From NCBI RefSeq assembly GCF_018130825.1, contig NZ_JAFCJS010000010.1:124001-188000 (forward strand): a DNA stretch of 64,000 bases, written 5' to 3'. Under the pieces are notes generated by a model, which saw only the letters and a list, made by a program, of their open reading frames with translations, ran no database searches and was not told the origin of the DNA. Positions 32,073 through 40,643 of this stretch are shown piece after piece. The number at the start of each line of letters is the position of its first letter. Positions within the stretch are counted from its first letter, which is position 1. The translations under genes were made by a program, and so were the position numbers. The stretch comes from Bradyrhizobium liaoningense (GTDB lineage: Bacteria; Pseudomonadota; Alphaproteobacteria; Rhizobiales; Xanthobacteraceae).

Positions 32073-33325
32073 TGGCCGTCGACATCGTCACCTTCGGCTG
32101 CCGCCTCAACGCCTTCGAGGCCGAGGTGATCCGCGGCAAGGCGGAAGGCGCAGGCCTTTCCGACACCATCGTCATCAACAGCTGCGCCGTCACCAACGAG
32201 GCGGTCGCGCAGGCGCGTCAGTCGATCCGCAAGCTGAAGCGCGAGCGCCCGGAGGCGCGCATCGTCGTCACCGGCTGCGCGGCGCAGACGCAAGCTGCGA
32301 TGTTCGCCGGCATGGCCGAGGTCGATCGCGTCGTCGGCAATGACGACAAGATGCGCAGCGAGGCGTGGCAGCAGACGCGTGATGCGTTCGACATCGGCGC
32401 CAGCGAAAAGATCGCCGTCAGCGACATCATGTCCGTCCGGGAGATGGCGCCGCATCTCGTCGACGGCTTTGCGACCGGCCTGCCCCGCGTGTTCGTGCAG
32501 GTGCAGAACGGCTGCGATCATCGCTGCACCTTCTGCATCATCCCGTTCGGTCGCGGCAATTCGCGCTCGGTGCCGATGGGTGCCGTGGTCGAGCAGGTGC
32601 GGGCGCTGGCCGAGCGCGGCCATGCCGAGATCGTGCTGACCGGTGTCGATCTCACCAGCTATGGCGCTGACCTGCCCGGCGCTCCCAAGCTCGGCATGCT
32701 GACCAAGCAGATCCTGCGGCACGTGCCCGAGTTGAAGCGCCTGCGCATCTCCTCGATCGATTCGATCGAGGCCGACAGCGACCTGCTCGACGCGATCACT
32801 GAGGATGCGCGTCTGATGCCGCATTTGCACCTGTCCCTGCAGTCAGGCGACGACCTGATCCTGAAGCGCATGAAGCGGCGGCACTTGCGGCACGATGCGA
32901 TCGCGTTCTGCAACCAGGTCCGCCGCCTGCGCCCTGATGTCGCCTTCGGCGCCGACATCATCGCGGGTTTCCCGACCGAGACCGAGGAGATGTTCTCGCG
33001 CTCGCTCGATCTCGTCGAAGAATGCGGACTGACGTTCCTGCACGTCTTCCCCTATTCCCCGCGCCCCGGCACGCCCGCCGCGCGGATGCCGCAGGTGGCG
33101 GGTGGCGTGATCAAGGAGCGTGCGAAGCGGCTGCGCGCGGTGGGAGACGCGGCATTACGGCAGCGGTTGCAAGCCGAGATCGGCGCGACGCGCGATGTGC
33201 TGATCGAGAGCGAGGGGCAGGGCCGCACGGAGCATTATCTGCCGGTGGCGATTGCGGACGAGCGGGTGGGCAGCATCGTGCCGGTGATGATCGCCGGCAG
33301 CGATGGCGAACGGTTGACCGTATAA
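32072..33325 (+). CDS. mtaB: tRNA t6A37 methylthiotransferase
   Basis: A 417-residue radical-SAM methylthiotransferase that turns t6A37 into ms2t6A37 in ANN-decoding tRNAs. The N-terminal UPF0004 domain has TFGCRLNAFEAEVI, INSCAVTNEA and VTGCAAQTQ with the three cluster cysteines. The SAM cluster motif is Cys148, Cys152, Cys155 (NGCDHRCTFCIIP), followed by SIEADSDLLDAI and LHLSLQSGDD. A short TRAM-like tail ends the protein. It overlaps dapF by one base and so is cotranscribed with it. Confidence 0.92.
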   Translation: MAVDIVTFGCRLNAFEAEVIRGKAEGAGLSDTIVINSCAVTNEAVAQARQSIRKLKRERPEARIVVTGCAAQTQAAMFAGMAEVDRVVGNDDKMRSEAWQQTRDAFDIGASEKIAVSDIMSVREMAPHLVDGFATGLPRVFVQVQNGCDHRCTFCIIPFGRGNSRSVPMGAVVEQVRALAERGHAEIVLTGVDLTSYGADLPGAPKLGMLTKQILRHVPELKRLRISSIDSIEADSDLLDAITEDARLMPHLHLSLQSGDDLILKRMKRRHLRHDAIAFCNQVRRLRPDVAFGADIIAGFPTETEEMFSRSLDLVEECGLTFLHVFPYSPRPGTPAARMPQVAGGVIKERAKRLRAVGDAALRQRLQAEIGATRDVLIESEGQGRTEHYLPVAIADERVGSIVPVMIAGSDGERLTV

Positions 33326-33363
33326 TCCGGCTGTAGAGAGTTGCGACGCGCTGTTTCCCCAAC

Positions 33364-33502
33364 GTCGTCCCGGCGAAGGCCGGGACCCATACCGCGTGAT
33401 CTATCGATTGCTAGCGGTGCTTGTCCCAACAAAGCAGAGTAACTGGCAGCCGTAGCTTAACTGCTTCCTGTGGTTATGGGTCCCGGCCTTCGCCGGGACG
33501 AC
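33364..33502. repeat. intergenic palindromic element, family C
   Basis: 139 bp with GTCGTCCCGGCGAAGGCCGG and its inverse CCGGCCTTCGCCGGGACGAC as perfect 20-base ends. The inner parts contain GGGACCCATA and TATGGGTCCC. It lies between the convergent mtaB and DUF2336 genes. Confidence 0.92.
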
Positions 33503-33541
33503 ACCGAGGGTGTGGATGAGCCGTACGAAAAAGCGCGCCGC

Positions 33542-34651
33542 CTACGACGCCCTGACCTGCCAGAACCGCAGCGTGCGCCTTGCGTTGTCCGGCGTCATGC
33601 GCGCGTAATGCCCCTGCGCCTTGGCAAGGTCGGCCGGCTTCATCGCACCGGTCGCAAAACGGCTTTCGAGCACGGCGACCGTCGTGTCCCAGCTGAGCTG
33701 CGCCGCCTTGCACGGCACCAGTAGGCCGTCCTCGCGCAGGCTCTGCATCAGCGGGCGAATCACCTCGACGGTCGATCCGGACAACGCCGCCAGGGCCGCG
33801 GCGGTCTCCTCATAGCGCCGCTGCCTGGCGAAGCCGAGCAACGTCGCCTCGTTGAGCTGGCCGGTGGCTTTGAGATGGGCGATGGCACGCTTGGCGCCTT
33901 CGAAATCGCGAACGCCCGACATCTCGCGCTCGACGCCGACGGCGACGGCGGCGATCGCACTCTGGATTTCCTCGAACAGATGCGGCGGCGCGCGCGACAA
34001 CAGGCGCGTGCGGACCACGTCCGTCGCCGAGCGCAGCAATTGGCGGCGTAGCTCCGACGGCAGGTCGACGCGGACGCCGACGCTCACGGCGAGCTCGGGA
34101 TCGCTTTCGGCCTGGCCGACGATGACGGTGAATCCGCTTCCGGAGACACGCGCGCCGGGATTGGCGGCGAGCCGGCGGCTGACGCTGGGATAGCGCCGCG
34201 CCAGCAATGCGTCAGTGACGATCTCCTTCAGCCACCAGCGGCCGGCGACTGCGAGCAGATGCGGCTCGCCTTTGCTGGAGGCAATCTTGACCAGCTCGCC
34301 ATCGTCGAGGCGCGCGGATTCCTGCAGCACGGGACCGGCGATGCGGATCTCGTCATTGTTGGCGAGGCGGCGGATCACGGAAGGCGGCGCCTGCGCGATC
34401 GGCGCGAGCTGCGCGCTGATCTCGGCCAGCGCCACGCGTGCGCCCATGTCGGCAATCGCACGCAGCTCGATGGTGCGGATCAGACGCTCGAGCACGTCGT
34501 CGAACAACGCGATCTGCTCGTCGCTGAAACTGCCGGCGGAGGACAGGAACAGGTCGGTGACGCGCCGCGCCGTTTCCAGGCCCTTTTCCGGCGAGCCGAT
34601 CCGAAGTGCGGATTCGACCTCGTCGATGATCGATAGCTCGGCCTTGGGCAT
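33542..34651 (-). CDS. DUF2336-domain protein
   Basis: A 369-residue, mostly helical cytoplasmic protein of the alphaproteobacterial DUF2336 family. It starts IIDEVESALRIGSPEKGLET, then RVTDLFLSSAGSFSDEQIAL and FDDVLERLIRTIE, with NNDEIRIAGPVLQES further on, the repeated-helix plan of the family. Some relatives are involved in cell-envelope or cell-cycle control, but no reaction is known. The gene stands alone; repeats lie on both sides (families C and E). Confidence 0.85.
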   Translation of the reverse strand: MPKAELSIIDEVESALRIGSPEKGLETARRVTDLFLSSAGSFSDEQIALFDDVLERLIRTIELRAIADMGARVALAEISAQLAPIAQAPPSVIRRLANNDEIRIAGPVLQESARLDDGELVKIASSKGEPHLLAVAGRWWLKEIVTDALLARRYPSVSRRLAANPGARVSGSGFTVIVGQAESDPELAVSVGVRVDLPSELRRQLLRSATDVVRTRLLSRAPPHLFEEIQSAIAAVAVGVEREMSGVRDFEGAKRAIAHLKATGQLNEATLLGFARQRRYEETAAALAALSGSTVEVIRPLMQSLREDGLLVPCKAAQLSWDTTVAVLESRFATGAMKPADLAKAQGHYARMTPDNARRTLRFWQVRAS

Positions 34652-34787
34652 GACGCGCGGCTCGTCCTGAGCGGATTGACGGAAGCTTGTTCTAAGCGAC
34701 CGTTATCATTAGAGGCGAGCCCTGAACGTTTCGTAAACCATGGCGCGGATGGCGGAGCACTGCCCTGCTCCCAGACCGGCCACCACT

Positions 34788-34892
34788 CCTCATCCTGAGG
34801 AGCCGCGTAGCGGCGTCTCGAAGGATGGCCGCGGGCGACAGTTGGGCCTTCATGGTTCGAGACTGCGCCGACGCGCCTCCTCACCATGAGGG
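34788..34892. repeat. intergenic palindromic element, family E
   Basis: About 105 bp with CCTCATCCTGAGGAGCCGCG at the left and CGCGCCTCCTCACCATGAGG at the right, and inner arms GCGTCTCGAAGGAT and GGTTCGAGACTGCGC. It lies between the RluA-type synthase and DUF2336 genes, both on the minus strand, 8 bases after the former's stop. Confidence 0.88.
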
Positions 34893-34899
34893 TCGACAC

Positions 34900-35607
34900 C
34901 TATTCCCCATTCCACCCGCACGCACGGAGCTTCTCGTGCATATGCGGCGGGGCCGGCGCGACCACGCGGACCGGCTCCTTGTTGCGGGAGATCGGCACCA
35001 CGATCTCGCGGGAATGCAGATGCAGCTTCGGCTCGCCGAAGCGCGGGCCGTTGCCGTAAATGTTATCGCCGAAGATCGGCCAGCCGCTCTCGGCCGAATG
35101 CACGCGCAATTGATGGGTCCGCCCGGTCACCGGTTCCATGGCGAGCCAGGTGAAACCATCGCCCCGGCCCATCACCTTCCAGTTGGTGATCGCCTTCTGC
35201 CCGTCCGGATCCGGCTTCTGCCACCAGCCGCGTTCGGCATTGAGCCGGCCGAGCGGCATGTCGATGGTGCCCTCATCTTCGGCAGGGCCGCCCTCGACCA
35301 CGGTCCAGTAGGTCTTGCCGATCTTGCCATGCTTGAACAGCAGGCCCAGCGAGGCGGTCGCCTTGCGATGGCGCCCGAGCACGAGGCAACCGGAGGTGTC
35401 CTTGTCCAGCCGGTGGGCCAGCACCGGCGGCCGCGGCAGGCCGAAGCGGAGCGCGTCGAAGGAATCCTCCAGATTGGCGCCGCCCTTGGGGCCGCGATGC
35501 ACGGGCAGGCCGGCCGGCTTGTCGATGATCAGCATCAACCCATCGCGATGGAGCACGCGGGCCAGGATCTCGTCGGCGGTCAATGCGGGAACATCGAGCA
35601 ATTGCAA
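34900..35607 (-). CDS. RluA-family pseudouridine synthase
   Basis: A 235-residue enzyme that isomerises uridine to pseudouridine in RNA. The catalytic aspartate is Asp68 in HRLDKDTSG; LIIDKPAGLPVHRGPKGGAN and EPVTGRTHQLRVHSAESGWP are the other family motifs. There is no S4 domain, so it is closer to RluA/TruC-type enzymes than to RluC/D. The likely start is TTG 35607, since no ATG precedes the catalytic core except an internal Met. The target uridine (rRNA or tRNA) cannot be deduced. Confidence 0.85.
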   Translation of the reverse strand: MQLLDVPALTADEILARVLHRDGLMLIIDKPAGLPVHRGPKGGANLEDSFDALRFGLPRPPVLAHRLDKDTSGCLVLGRHRKATASLGLLFKHGKIGKTYWTVVEGGPAEDEGTIDMPLGRLNAERGWWQKPDPDGQKAITNWKVMGRGDGFTWLAMEPVTGRTHQLRVHSAESGWPIFGDNIYGNGPRFGEPKLHLHSREIVVPISRNKEPVRVVAPAPPHMHEKLRACGWNGE

Positions 35608-35658
35608 GACTTTCGGTCAAGGCTTTCGTTTGCGAGCCGGAACGGCTAACACGCCACC

Positions 35659-36606
35659 ATGAACGATACCACCTCCGAGACCCCCAAGCTGAGCTGGTGG
35701 CGCCGCCTGTCCAACGGGCTGAAGCGTACCTCGTCCTCGCTCGGGACCGCGGTCGCCGACCTCGTCACCAAGCGCAAGCTCGACCGCGCCATGCTCGACG
35801 ACATCGAGGACGTGCTCTTGCGGGCCGACCTCGGGACCTCCGTCGCGGTGCGCATTGCCGATGCCGTCGGCGCAGGCCGCTACGACAAGGCGATCTCGGC
35901 GGACGAGGTCAAGGACGTCGTTGCCACCGAGGTCGAGAAGGTGCTGTCGCCGGTGGCAAAGCCGCTTGAGATCGATGTGGCCAAGAAGCCGTTCGTCATC
36001 CTCGTCGTCGGCGTCAACGGTTCCGGCAAGACCACCACCATCGGAAAGCTCTCGCAGAAATTCGCATCCGAAGGCCGCAAGGTGATGCTCGCCGCCGGCG
36101 ACACGTTTCGCGCGGCCGCGATCGAGCAGCTCAAGGTGTGGGGCGAGCGGACGAAGACGCCGGTCATCGCGGGCGCGCAGGGCTCGGATTCGGCCAGTCT
36201 TGCCTTCAACGCGCTCACCGCGGCTAAGGAGCAGAGCATCGACGTGCTGCTGATCGACACCGCCGGCCGGCTGCAGAACAAGGCCGAGCTGATGAACGAG
36301 CTCGAAAAGGTCGTGCGCGTGATCCGCAAGGTGGATGACACTGCGCCGCATGCCGTGCTGCTGGTGCTCGATGCTACAGTCGGCCAGAACGCGCTGTCGC
36401 AGGTCGAGGCGTTCCATCGCACCGCCGGTGTCACCGGCCTCGTGATGACGAAGCTCGACGGCACCGCGCGCGGCGGCATTTTGGTGGCGCTTGCGGAGAA
36501 GTTCAAACTGCCGGTGCATTTCATCGGCGTCGGCGAAGGCGTCGACGATCTCGCGCCGTTTACTGCGCGCGATTTCGCCCGCGCCATCGCCGGAATCGAA
36601 AGCTGA
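35659..36606 (+). CDS. ftsY: signal recognition particle receptor FtsY
   Basis: A 315-residue SRP receptor GTPase that docks Ffh-ribosome complexes at the inner membrane. The NG domain is complete: GVNGSGKTTT at 118-127, GDTFRAAAIEQL near 150, DTAGR at 200-204 and TKLD at 264-267. The acidic A domain of E. coli FtsY is missing; only a short N-terminal amphipathic helix (SWWRRLSNGLKRTSSSLG) is present to bind membrane, as is usual in alphaproteobacteria. It is followed by the YciB-type gene after 2 bases. Confidence 0.95.
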   Translation: MNDTTSETPKLSWWRRLSNGLKRTSSSLGTAVADLVTKRKLDRAMLDDIEDVLLRADLGTSVAVRIADAVGAGRYDKAISADEVKDVVATEVEKVLSPVAKPLEIDVAKKPFVILVVGVNGSGKTTTIGKLSQKFASEGRKVMLAAGDTFRAAAIEQLKVWGERTKTPVIAGAQGSDSASLAFNALTAAKEQSIDVLLIDTAGRLQNKAELMNELEKVVRVIRKVDDTAPHAVLLVLDATVGQNALSQVEAFHRTAGVTGLVMTKLDGTARGGILVALAEKFKLPVHFIGVGEGVDDLAPFTARDFARAIAGIES

Positions 36607-36608
36607 GA

Positions 36609-37211
36609 ATGGACAAGACCCAGCCGCATCCGCTGTTCAAGCTTGCGACCGAGCTCGGTCCGTTGCTCGTGTTCTTCTTCGTCAATGCGAAATTCAACCT
36701 GTTCGCCGCGACCGGCGCCTTCATGGTCGCGATCGTCGCGGCGATGGCTGCCTCCTATGTGGTGACGCGCCACATCCCGATCATGGCAATCGTGACCGGC
36801 GTGATCGTGCTGGTGTTCGGCACGCTGACCCTGGTGCTGCACGACGAGACCTTCATCAAGGTCAAGCCGACCATCATCTACGGTCTGTTCGCCGCGATCC
36901 TCGGCGGCGGCCTGTTGTTCGGCCGCTCCTTCATCGCCGTGATGTTCGACCAGATGTTCAACCTGACGCCGCAGGGCTGGCGTATCCTCACGCTGCGCTG
37001 GGCGCTGTTCTTTGCCGGCATGGCAGTGCTGAACGAGATCGTCTGGCGCACCCAGAGCACGGATTTCTGGGTGAACTTCAAGGTGTTCGGCGTCACCCCG
37101 ATCACCATGATCTTCGCCATCGCCCAGATGCCGCTGACCAAGCGCTACGGGATCGAGCCGGCCTCGCTGGAGACCAGCGAGGCCGAAGCCGGGGATGTGC
37201 GGAAGGGGTAG
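36609..37211 (+). CDS. septation protein A (YciB/IspZ family)
   Basis: A 200-residue membrane protein of about five or six helices. The start HPLFKLATELGPLLVFFFVN, the central KVKPTIIYGLFAAILGG and NEIVWRTQSTDFWVNFKVFG are the YciB/IspZ (intracellular septation) signature. Family members affect division, cell length and envelope synthesis. It begins 2 bases after ftsY, so the two are cotranscribed. The short C-terminal tail (ETSEAEAGDVRKG) is polar. Confidence 0.9.
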   Translation: MDKTQPHPLFKLATELGPLLVFFFVNAKFNLFAATGAFMVAIVAAMAASYVVTRHIPIMAIVTGVIVLVFGTLTLVLHDETFIKVKPTIIYGLFAAILGGGLLFGRSFIAVMFDQMFNLTPQGWRILTLRWALFFAGMAVLNEIVWRTQSTDFWVNFKVFGVTPITMIFAIAQMPLTKRYGIEPASLETSEAEAGDVRKG

Positions 37212-37236
37212 GGCGAAGCGCCCCCCCAGCATACCG

Positions 37237-37342
37237 CTGTCATGCCCCGGCTTGACCGGGGCATCCAGTACGCCGCGGCTTCTCCGTATACGACTGACGT
37301 CTCTGGAATACCGGATCGCCCGATCAAGTCGGGCGATGACAG
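37237..37342. repeat. intergenic palindromic element, family D
   Basis: 106 bp that begins CTGTCATGCCCCGGCTTGAC and ends CAAGTCGGGCGATGACAG. The centre has ATCCAGTACGCCG and TACCGGAT. It lies between the convergent YciB-type and ccmG genes and probably doubles as a transcript end. Confidence 0.88.
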
Positions 37343-37369
37343 TTGAGCGTGTGGCACGAGCGCGCGGCG

Positions 37370-37963
37370 CTAGCTCCCCGCCTTCAACGCCTTCTCCATC
37401 TGCGGCAACAACACCTTCTGCAGATTGTCCGGCGTGATCGGGCCGACCAGCTTGTAGACGATGGTGCCCTCGCGCCCGACGACGAACGTCTCCGGCACGC
37501 CGTAGACGCCCCATTCGATCGAGGCGCGGCCGTTGGCGTCGACGCCGACGCGGCCGAACGGGTTGCCGTAGCGCCCGAGGAAGCGGCGCGCGTTGTCGGC
37601 GGCGTCCTTGTAGTTGATGCCGACGAGCTGGAAGCGCTTGTCTTTTGCCAGTTCGGTCAGGAGCGGCGCTTCGTCGTGACAGGGCACGCACCAGGACGCC
37701 CAGACATTGACCAGGCTGACCTGGCCCTTGAACGCAGCGGGATCGAGCCCCGGCACCGGCGTGCCGTTGTCCTGCAATCCCTCCAGCGGCGGCAGTACGG
37801 TTTGCGGCGCCGGTCGTCCGATCAGCGCGGAGGGAATCCGCGAGATATCGCCGCTGCCGAGCCGGAACCAGAACAGCACGGCGAGGCCGATGAAGGCGAT
37901 CAGCGGCAGCACCATGAGGAAGGTGCGGCGCTGCGGCGGGACGGAGGTCGACTGATGGCTCAT
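37370..37963 (-). CDS. ccmG: cytochrome c biogenesis thiol:disulfide oxidoreductase CcmG (CycY)
   Basis: A 197-residue membrane-anchored periplasmic thioredoxin-like protein. It keeps apocytochrome c cysteines reduced before heme attachment. One N-terminal helix (FLMVLPLIAFIGLAVLFWF) is followed by the thioredoxin fold with the active site Cys92-Val-Pro-Cys95 (VWASWCVPCHDEAP) and YGVPETFVVG with the cis-proline. Its ATG overlaps the ccmD stop, so it is the last gene of ccmB-C-D-G. Bradyrhizobium homologues are called CycY. Confidence 0.94.
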   Translation of the reverse strand: MSHQSTSVPPQRRTFLMVLPLIAFIGLAVLFWFRLGSGDISRIPSALIGRPAPQTVLPPLEGLQDNGTPVPGLDPAAFKGQVSLVNVWASWCVPCHDEAPLLTELAKDKRFQLVGINYKDAADNARRFLGRYGNPFGRVGVDANGRASIEWGVYGVPETFVVGREGTIVYKLVGPITPDNLQKVLLPQMEKALKAGS

Positions 37964-38139
37964 GACGCGTCCATCGCGCTGCGGCCCGAGCGGCGGGTGA
38001 CGCCACTACGGTCGAGCTCGCGCAGGCGCCGGGTTTGGCTGCGATAGTCGAGCACGATCCAGCCGATCAGGATCGCGATCACGAGAGCCGCAGCGGCATA
38101 GGACGTTACGATGAAGGAGGCGTAGGGACCGAGCGACAT
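37960..38139 (-). CDS. ccmD: heme exporter protein CcmD (CycX)
   Basis: A 59-residue single-helix membrane protein: MSLGPYASFIVTSYAAAALV, then IGWIVLDYRSQTRRLRELDR. The tyrosine in LDYR and the polar basic tail fit CcmD, which helps release holo-CcmE from the CcmABC complex. It starts 2 bases after the ccmC stop and overlaps ccmG by 4 bases. Confidence 0.92.
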   Translation of the reverse strand: MSLGPYASFIVTSYAAAALVIAILIGWIVLDYRSQTRRLRELDRSGVTRRSGRSAMDAS

Positions 38140-38141
38140 GA

Positions 38142-38927
38142 TCACGCCGCTCCTGTTGACGCGTTTTCCTGATGCGAAGCGGTGCCCACTTCGCTCGAAA
38201 ACGCGACCCGGCTCGCCTGCATCATCTGCAGCGAGCGGACCCGGCGGCGCAGGATCTCGTTGCGCATCGCCGCCAGATGCAGCGTCACGAACAGCAGCGT
38301 GAATCCGATCGCCATCAGCAGCAGTGGAATCAGGAAGGATTTGTCGAGCGTCGAGCCGCCCATGCGCATCACCGATGCCGGCTGGTGCAGCGTGTTCCAC
38401 CAGTCGACCGAGAACTTGATGATCGGAAGATTGATCGCGCCGACCAGCGTCAGCACCGCCGCGGCGCGCGCCGCGCGCGAGGGATCGTCGACCGCGCGCC
38501 ACAGCGCCATCAGGCCGAGATACATCAGGAACAGGATCAGCACAGAAGTGAGACGCGCATCCCATTCCCAATAGGTGCCCCACATCGGCCGGCCCCACAG
38601 CGAGCCCGTCAGCAGCGCGAGGAAGGTGAAGCTGGCGCCGATCGGGGCTGCGGCTTTCGCCGCGACGTCGGCGAGCGGATGCCGCCACACCAGCGTGCCC
38701 AGCGAGGCGATGCTCATCACGCCCCACACGAACATCGACAGCCACGCATTGGGCACGTGGATGAACATGATCTTGACGGTCGCGCCCTGCTGGTAGTCGT
38801 CGGGCGCGTAGGCGGATTGATAGAGGCCGATGGTGAGCAGGATGACGGTCGCGGCCGCAAGCCACGGCAACACCCGCGCTGTCAGCGCGAGGAACCGCGT
38901 GGGGTTGGCGAGGTCGATCAGCGTCAT
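38142..38927 (-). CDS. ccmC: heme exporter/heme lyase subunit CcmC (CycZ)
   Basis: A 261-residue six-helix membrane protein that loads heme onto CcmE. The tryptophan-rich periplasmic motif is clear: LWGRPMWGTYWEWDARLTSV. The two histidine-containing regions IMFIHVPNAWLSMF and VDWWNTLHQPASVMR supply heme ligands. A C-terminal extension (SEVGTASHQENASTGAA) is not part of the core. The gene follows ccmB after 91 bases and precedes ccmD closely. Confidence 0.95.
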   Translation of the reverse strand: MTLIDLANPTRFLALTARVLPWLAAATVILLTIGLYQSAYAPDDYQQGATVKIMFIHVPNAWLSMFVWGVMSIASLGTLVWRHPLADVAAKAAAPIGASFTFLALLTGSLWGRPMWGTYWEWDARLTSVLILFLMYLGLMALWRAVDDPSRAARAAAVLTLVGAINLPIIKFSVDWWNTLHQPASVMRMGGSTLDKSFLIPLLLMAIGFTLLFVTLHLAAMRNEILRRRVRSLQMMQASRVAFSSEVGTASHQENASTGAA

Positions 38928-39018
38928 GGTATCCTGATAATCACCGGTTGATGCTCACGCAATCAGCATAAAAGCGCGTCACGAAAGTTGATCGGGGTCA
39001 AGGTCAGTCCAGTCCAAC

Positions 39019-39687
39019 TCAATCCAGCCCATGCCGCAGGCTCGCCGCCGCCGCGAAGGGCCCGACCACGAGGCTGACCAGCGACAGCGCACACAGGATC
39101 GAGAACGGCGCCCCGAACGTCATGGGACCGACGATCGCGGCCTGCGAGGCGGCAACGCCGAAGATCAGCACCGGAATCGACAGCGGCAGCACCAGCACCG
39201 CCATGAGCAGCCCGCCCCGATGCAGCGTCACCGCGAGCCCGGCGCCGATCATGCCGGTGAAGGTCAGGGCCGGCGTGCCGGCGAGCAAAGTCAGCGCCAC
39301 CGCGCCGGTCGCGACCATGTCGAGGTTTAGCAACAGGCCGAGCACGGGGGTTGCGACAATCAGCGGCAGGCCGGCGGCCAGCCAATGCGCCAGCGCCTTG
39401 GCCGCGCAGGCGAGTTCCAGCGGGGTCCGGCTCATCGTGATCAGGTCGAGCGAGCCGTCCTCATGGTCGGCCATGAACAGCCGGTCGAGGGTGAGCAGGC
39501 TCGCCAGCAGCGCGCCGAGCCAGAGGATCGCCGGCCCCAGCCGCGACAGCAGCGCCAGGTCCGGCCCGACCGCGAACGGCATCAGGACCACCACGGTCAG
39601 GAAGAACAGCACCCCGATCAAGGCCCCGCCGCCGACGCGGAGCGCGATCCTGATGTCCCGGCGGATCAGGGCGGCAAGGGCGGTCAT
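39019..39687 (-). CDS. ccmB: heme exporter membrane subunit CcmB (CycW)
   Basis: A 222-residue membrane protein of six helices, the channel subunit of the CcmAB ABC complex. It starts MTALAALIRRDIRIALRVGG, and FFLTVVVLMPFAVGPDLALL and the cytoplasmic loop FMADHEDGSLDLITMSRTPL are typical CcmB. ATG 39687. A family G palindrome lies between this gene and ccmA upstream, which is unusual for genes of one complex. Frames that run through the palindrome add about 80 unlikely residues and are rejected. Confidence 0.93.
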   Translation of the reverse strand: MTALAALIRRDIRIALRVGGGALIGVLFFLTVVVLMPFAVGPDLALLSRLGPAILWLGALLASLLTLDRLFMADHEDGSLDLITMSRTPLELACAAKALAHWLAAGLPLIVATPVLGLLLNLDMVATGAVALTLLAGTPALTFTGMIGAGLAVTLHRGGLLMAVLVLPLSIPVLIFGVAASQAAIVGPMTFGAPFSILCALSLVSLVVGPFAAAASLRHGLD

Positions 39688-39720
39688 GGGGCGCTCCCAT
39701 CGTGCCGCAAAGGCGGTGTG

Positions 39721-39863
39721 CTCCCTCCCCCCTTGCGGGGGAGGGCGGGGGAGAGGGGTAGCCCAGGAAATGGTGCGCGTTGGGTCAGAACAGGACTTGG
39801 ACCGAACGAGAGAATCCCCGTGTGGCACCCCTCTCCCTGACCCTCCCCCGCAAGGGGGGAGGG
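39721..39863. repeat. intergenic palindromic element, family G
   Basis: 143 bp with CTCCCTCCCCCCTTGCGGGG at the left and the inverse CCCGCAAGGGGGGAGGGA at the right. Inner arms are GGGGAGAGGGGT and ACCCCTCTCCCT. It sits between ccmA and ccmB, within one functional gene group. Confidence 0.88.
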
Positions 39864-39913
39864 AACGGAGAGGCCGGCGCCTGGCCGCTTGGAAAGCTGA
39901 GGGTCCATGGGAA

Positions 39914-40516
39914 TCACGCCGCACCCCCGATTCGAAGCTCCCGCGAATCGATCCCCAGCGGCGCGTGGGTGGCGGCGATGATCATGCCGCCGCGCGAAAG
40001 GTGCTCGCGCATCAGGCCGCCGAACATGTCCTGGCCGGCCACGTCGAGCGCCGTGGTCGGCTCGTCCAGCAGCCAGATCCGGCGCCGGATAGTGAGCAGG
40101 CGGGCCAGCGAGAGGCGGCGGCGCTGGCCGGCGGACAGGAAGGCGGCGGGCAGATGGGTGGCGTGGTCGAGGCCGACGGTCGCAAGGCTCTCGACGGCGT
40201 CAAAGCGCTGGCCGCCCAGAAAATCGGCCCAGAATGCCAGATTTTCCACCACACTCAGCGCCGGCTTCAGGGCATCGCGATGGCCGAGATAGTGGCACTG
40301 CTCGGGCAGCGTCATTTCGATGTCGCCCCCGTCCAGTACGATCGTCCCGCCGGCCGGAATGAGCAGGCCTGCGATCAGCCGCAGCAGCGAGGTCTTGCCC
40401 GATCCGTTGCGACCCGTCACCGCCACCGCCTCGCCGGAGACCGCCGCGAAATCGAGCCCCGAAAACACCTCGCGGCCGCCGCGCACGCAGGCGACCCCGC
40501 GTCCGGACAGTTGCAT
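39914..40516 (-). CDS. ccmA: heme exporter ATP-binding protein CcmA (CycV)
   Basis: A 200-residue ABC ATPase. With CcmB it drives release of holo-CcmE during cytochrome c maturation. Walker A GRNGSGKT is at 35-42, LSAGQRRRLSLARLL is the signature, WLLDEPTTALD Walker B, and ATHAPL the H loop. The ATG at 40516 has AAGG upstream and gives the usual 200-residue length; a TTG at 40540 would add eight residues. It heads the ccm group, divergent from acnA. Confidence 0.93.
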   Translation of the reverse strand: MQLSGRGVACVRGGREVFSGLDFAAVSGEAVAVTGRNGSGKTSLLRLIAGLLIPAGGTIVLDGGDIEMTLPEQCHYLGHRDALKPALSVVENLAFWADFLGGQRFDAVESLATVGLDHATHLPAAFLSAGQRRRLSLARLLTIRRRIWLLDEPTTALDVAGQDMFGGLMREHLSRGGMIIAATHAPLGIDSRELRIGGAA

Positions 40517-40626
40517 CTTGCCTTGGTCCAATCCGCTCAAAGCCAGGCCTCAGGAAATCTTGGGGTAGCGCATGGGAATTTTTGGCTCAGCAATTGCTGC
40601 GGCACGATTGTGGCTGTGGCGGTGCG

Positions 40627-40643
40627 GTTAGAAAGCTTCTATA
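40627..40643 (+). promoter_or_regulatory. candidate Irr-binding site (ICE) upstream of acnA
   Basis: GTTAGAAAGCTTCTATA matches the alphaproteobacterial Irr iron-control element pattern TTTAGAAnnnTTCTAAA at 12 of 14 fixed positions. Its right half overlaps CTATAA (40639-40644), a good -10 hexamer, 115 bases before the acnA ATG. That position suits repression under low iron. The pattern is recalled from family knowledge, not from a search. A second dyad, ATACCC/GGGTAT (40719-40734), lies in the leader. Confidence 0.5.

Noticed and set aside
35880..38006. 708-codon minus-strand frame across ftsY, yciB-type gene and ccmG
   Set aside because: It crosses three well-supported genes and a repeat, and contains no recognisable domain.
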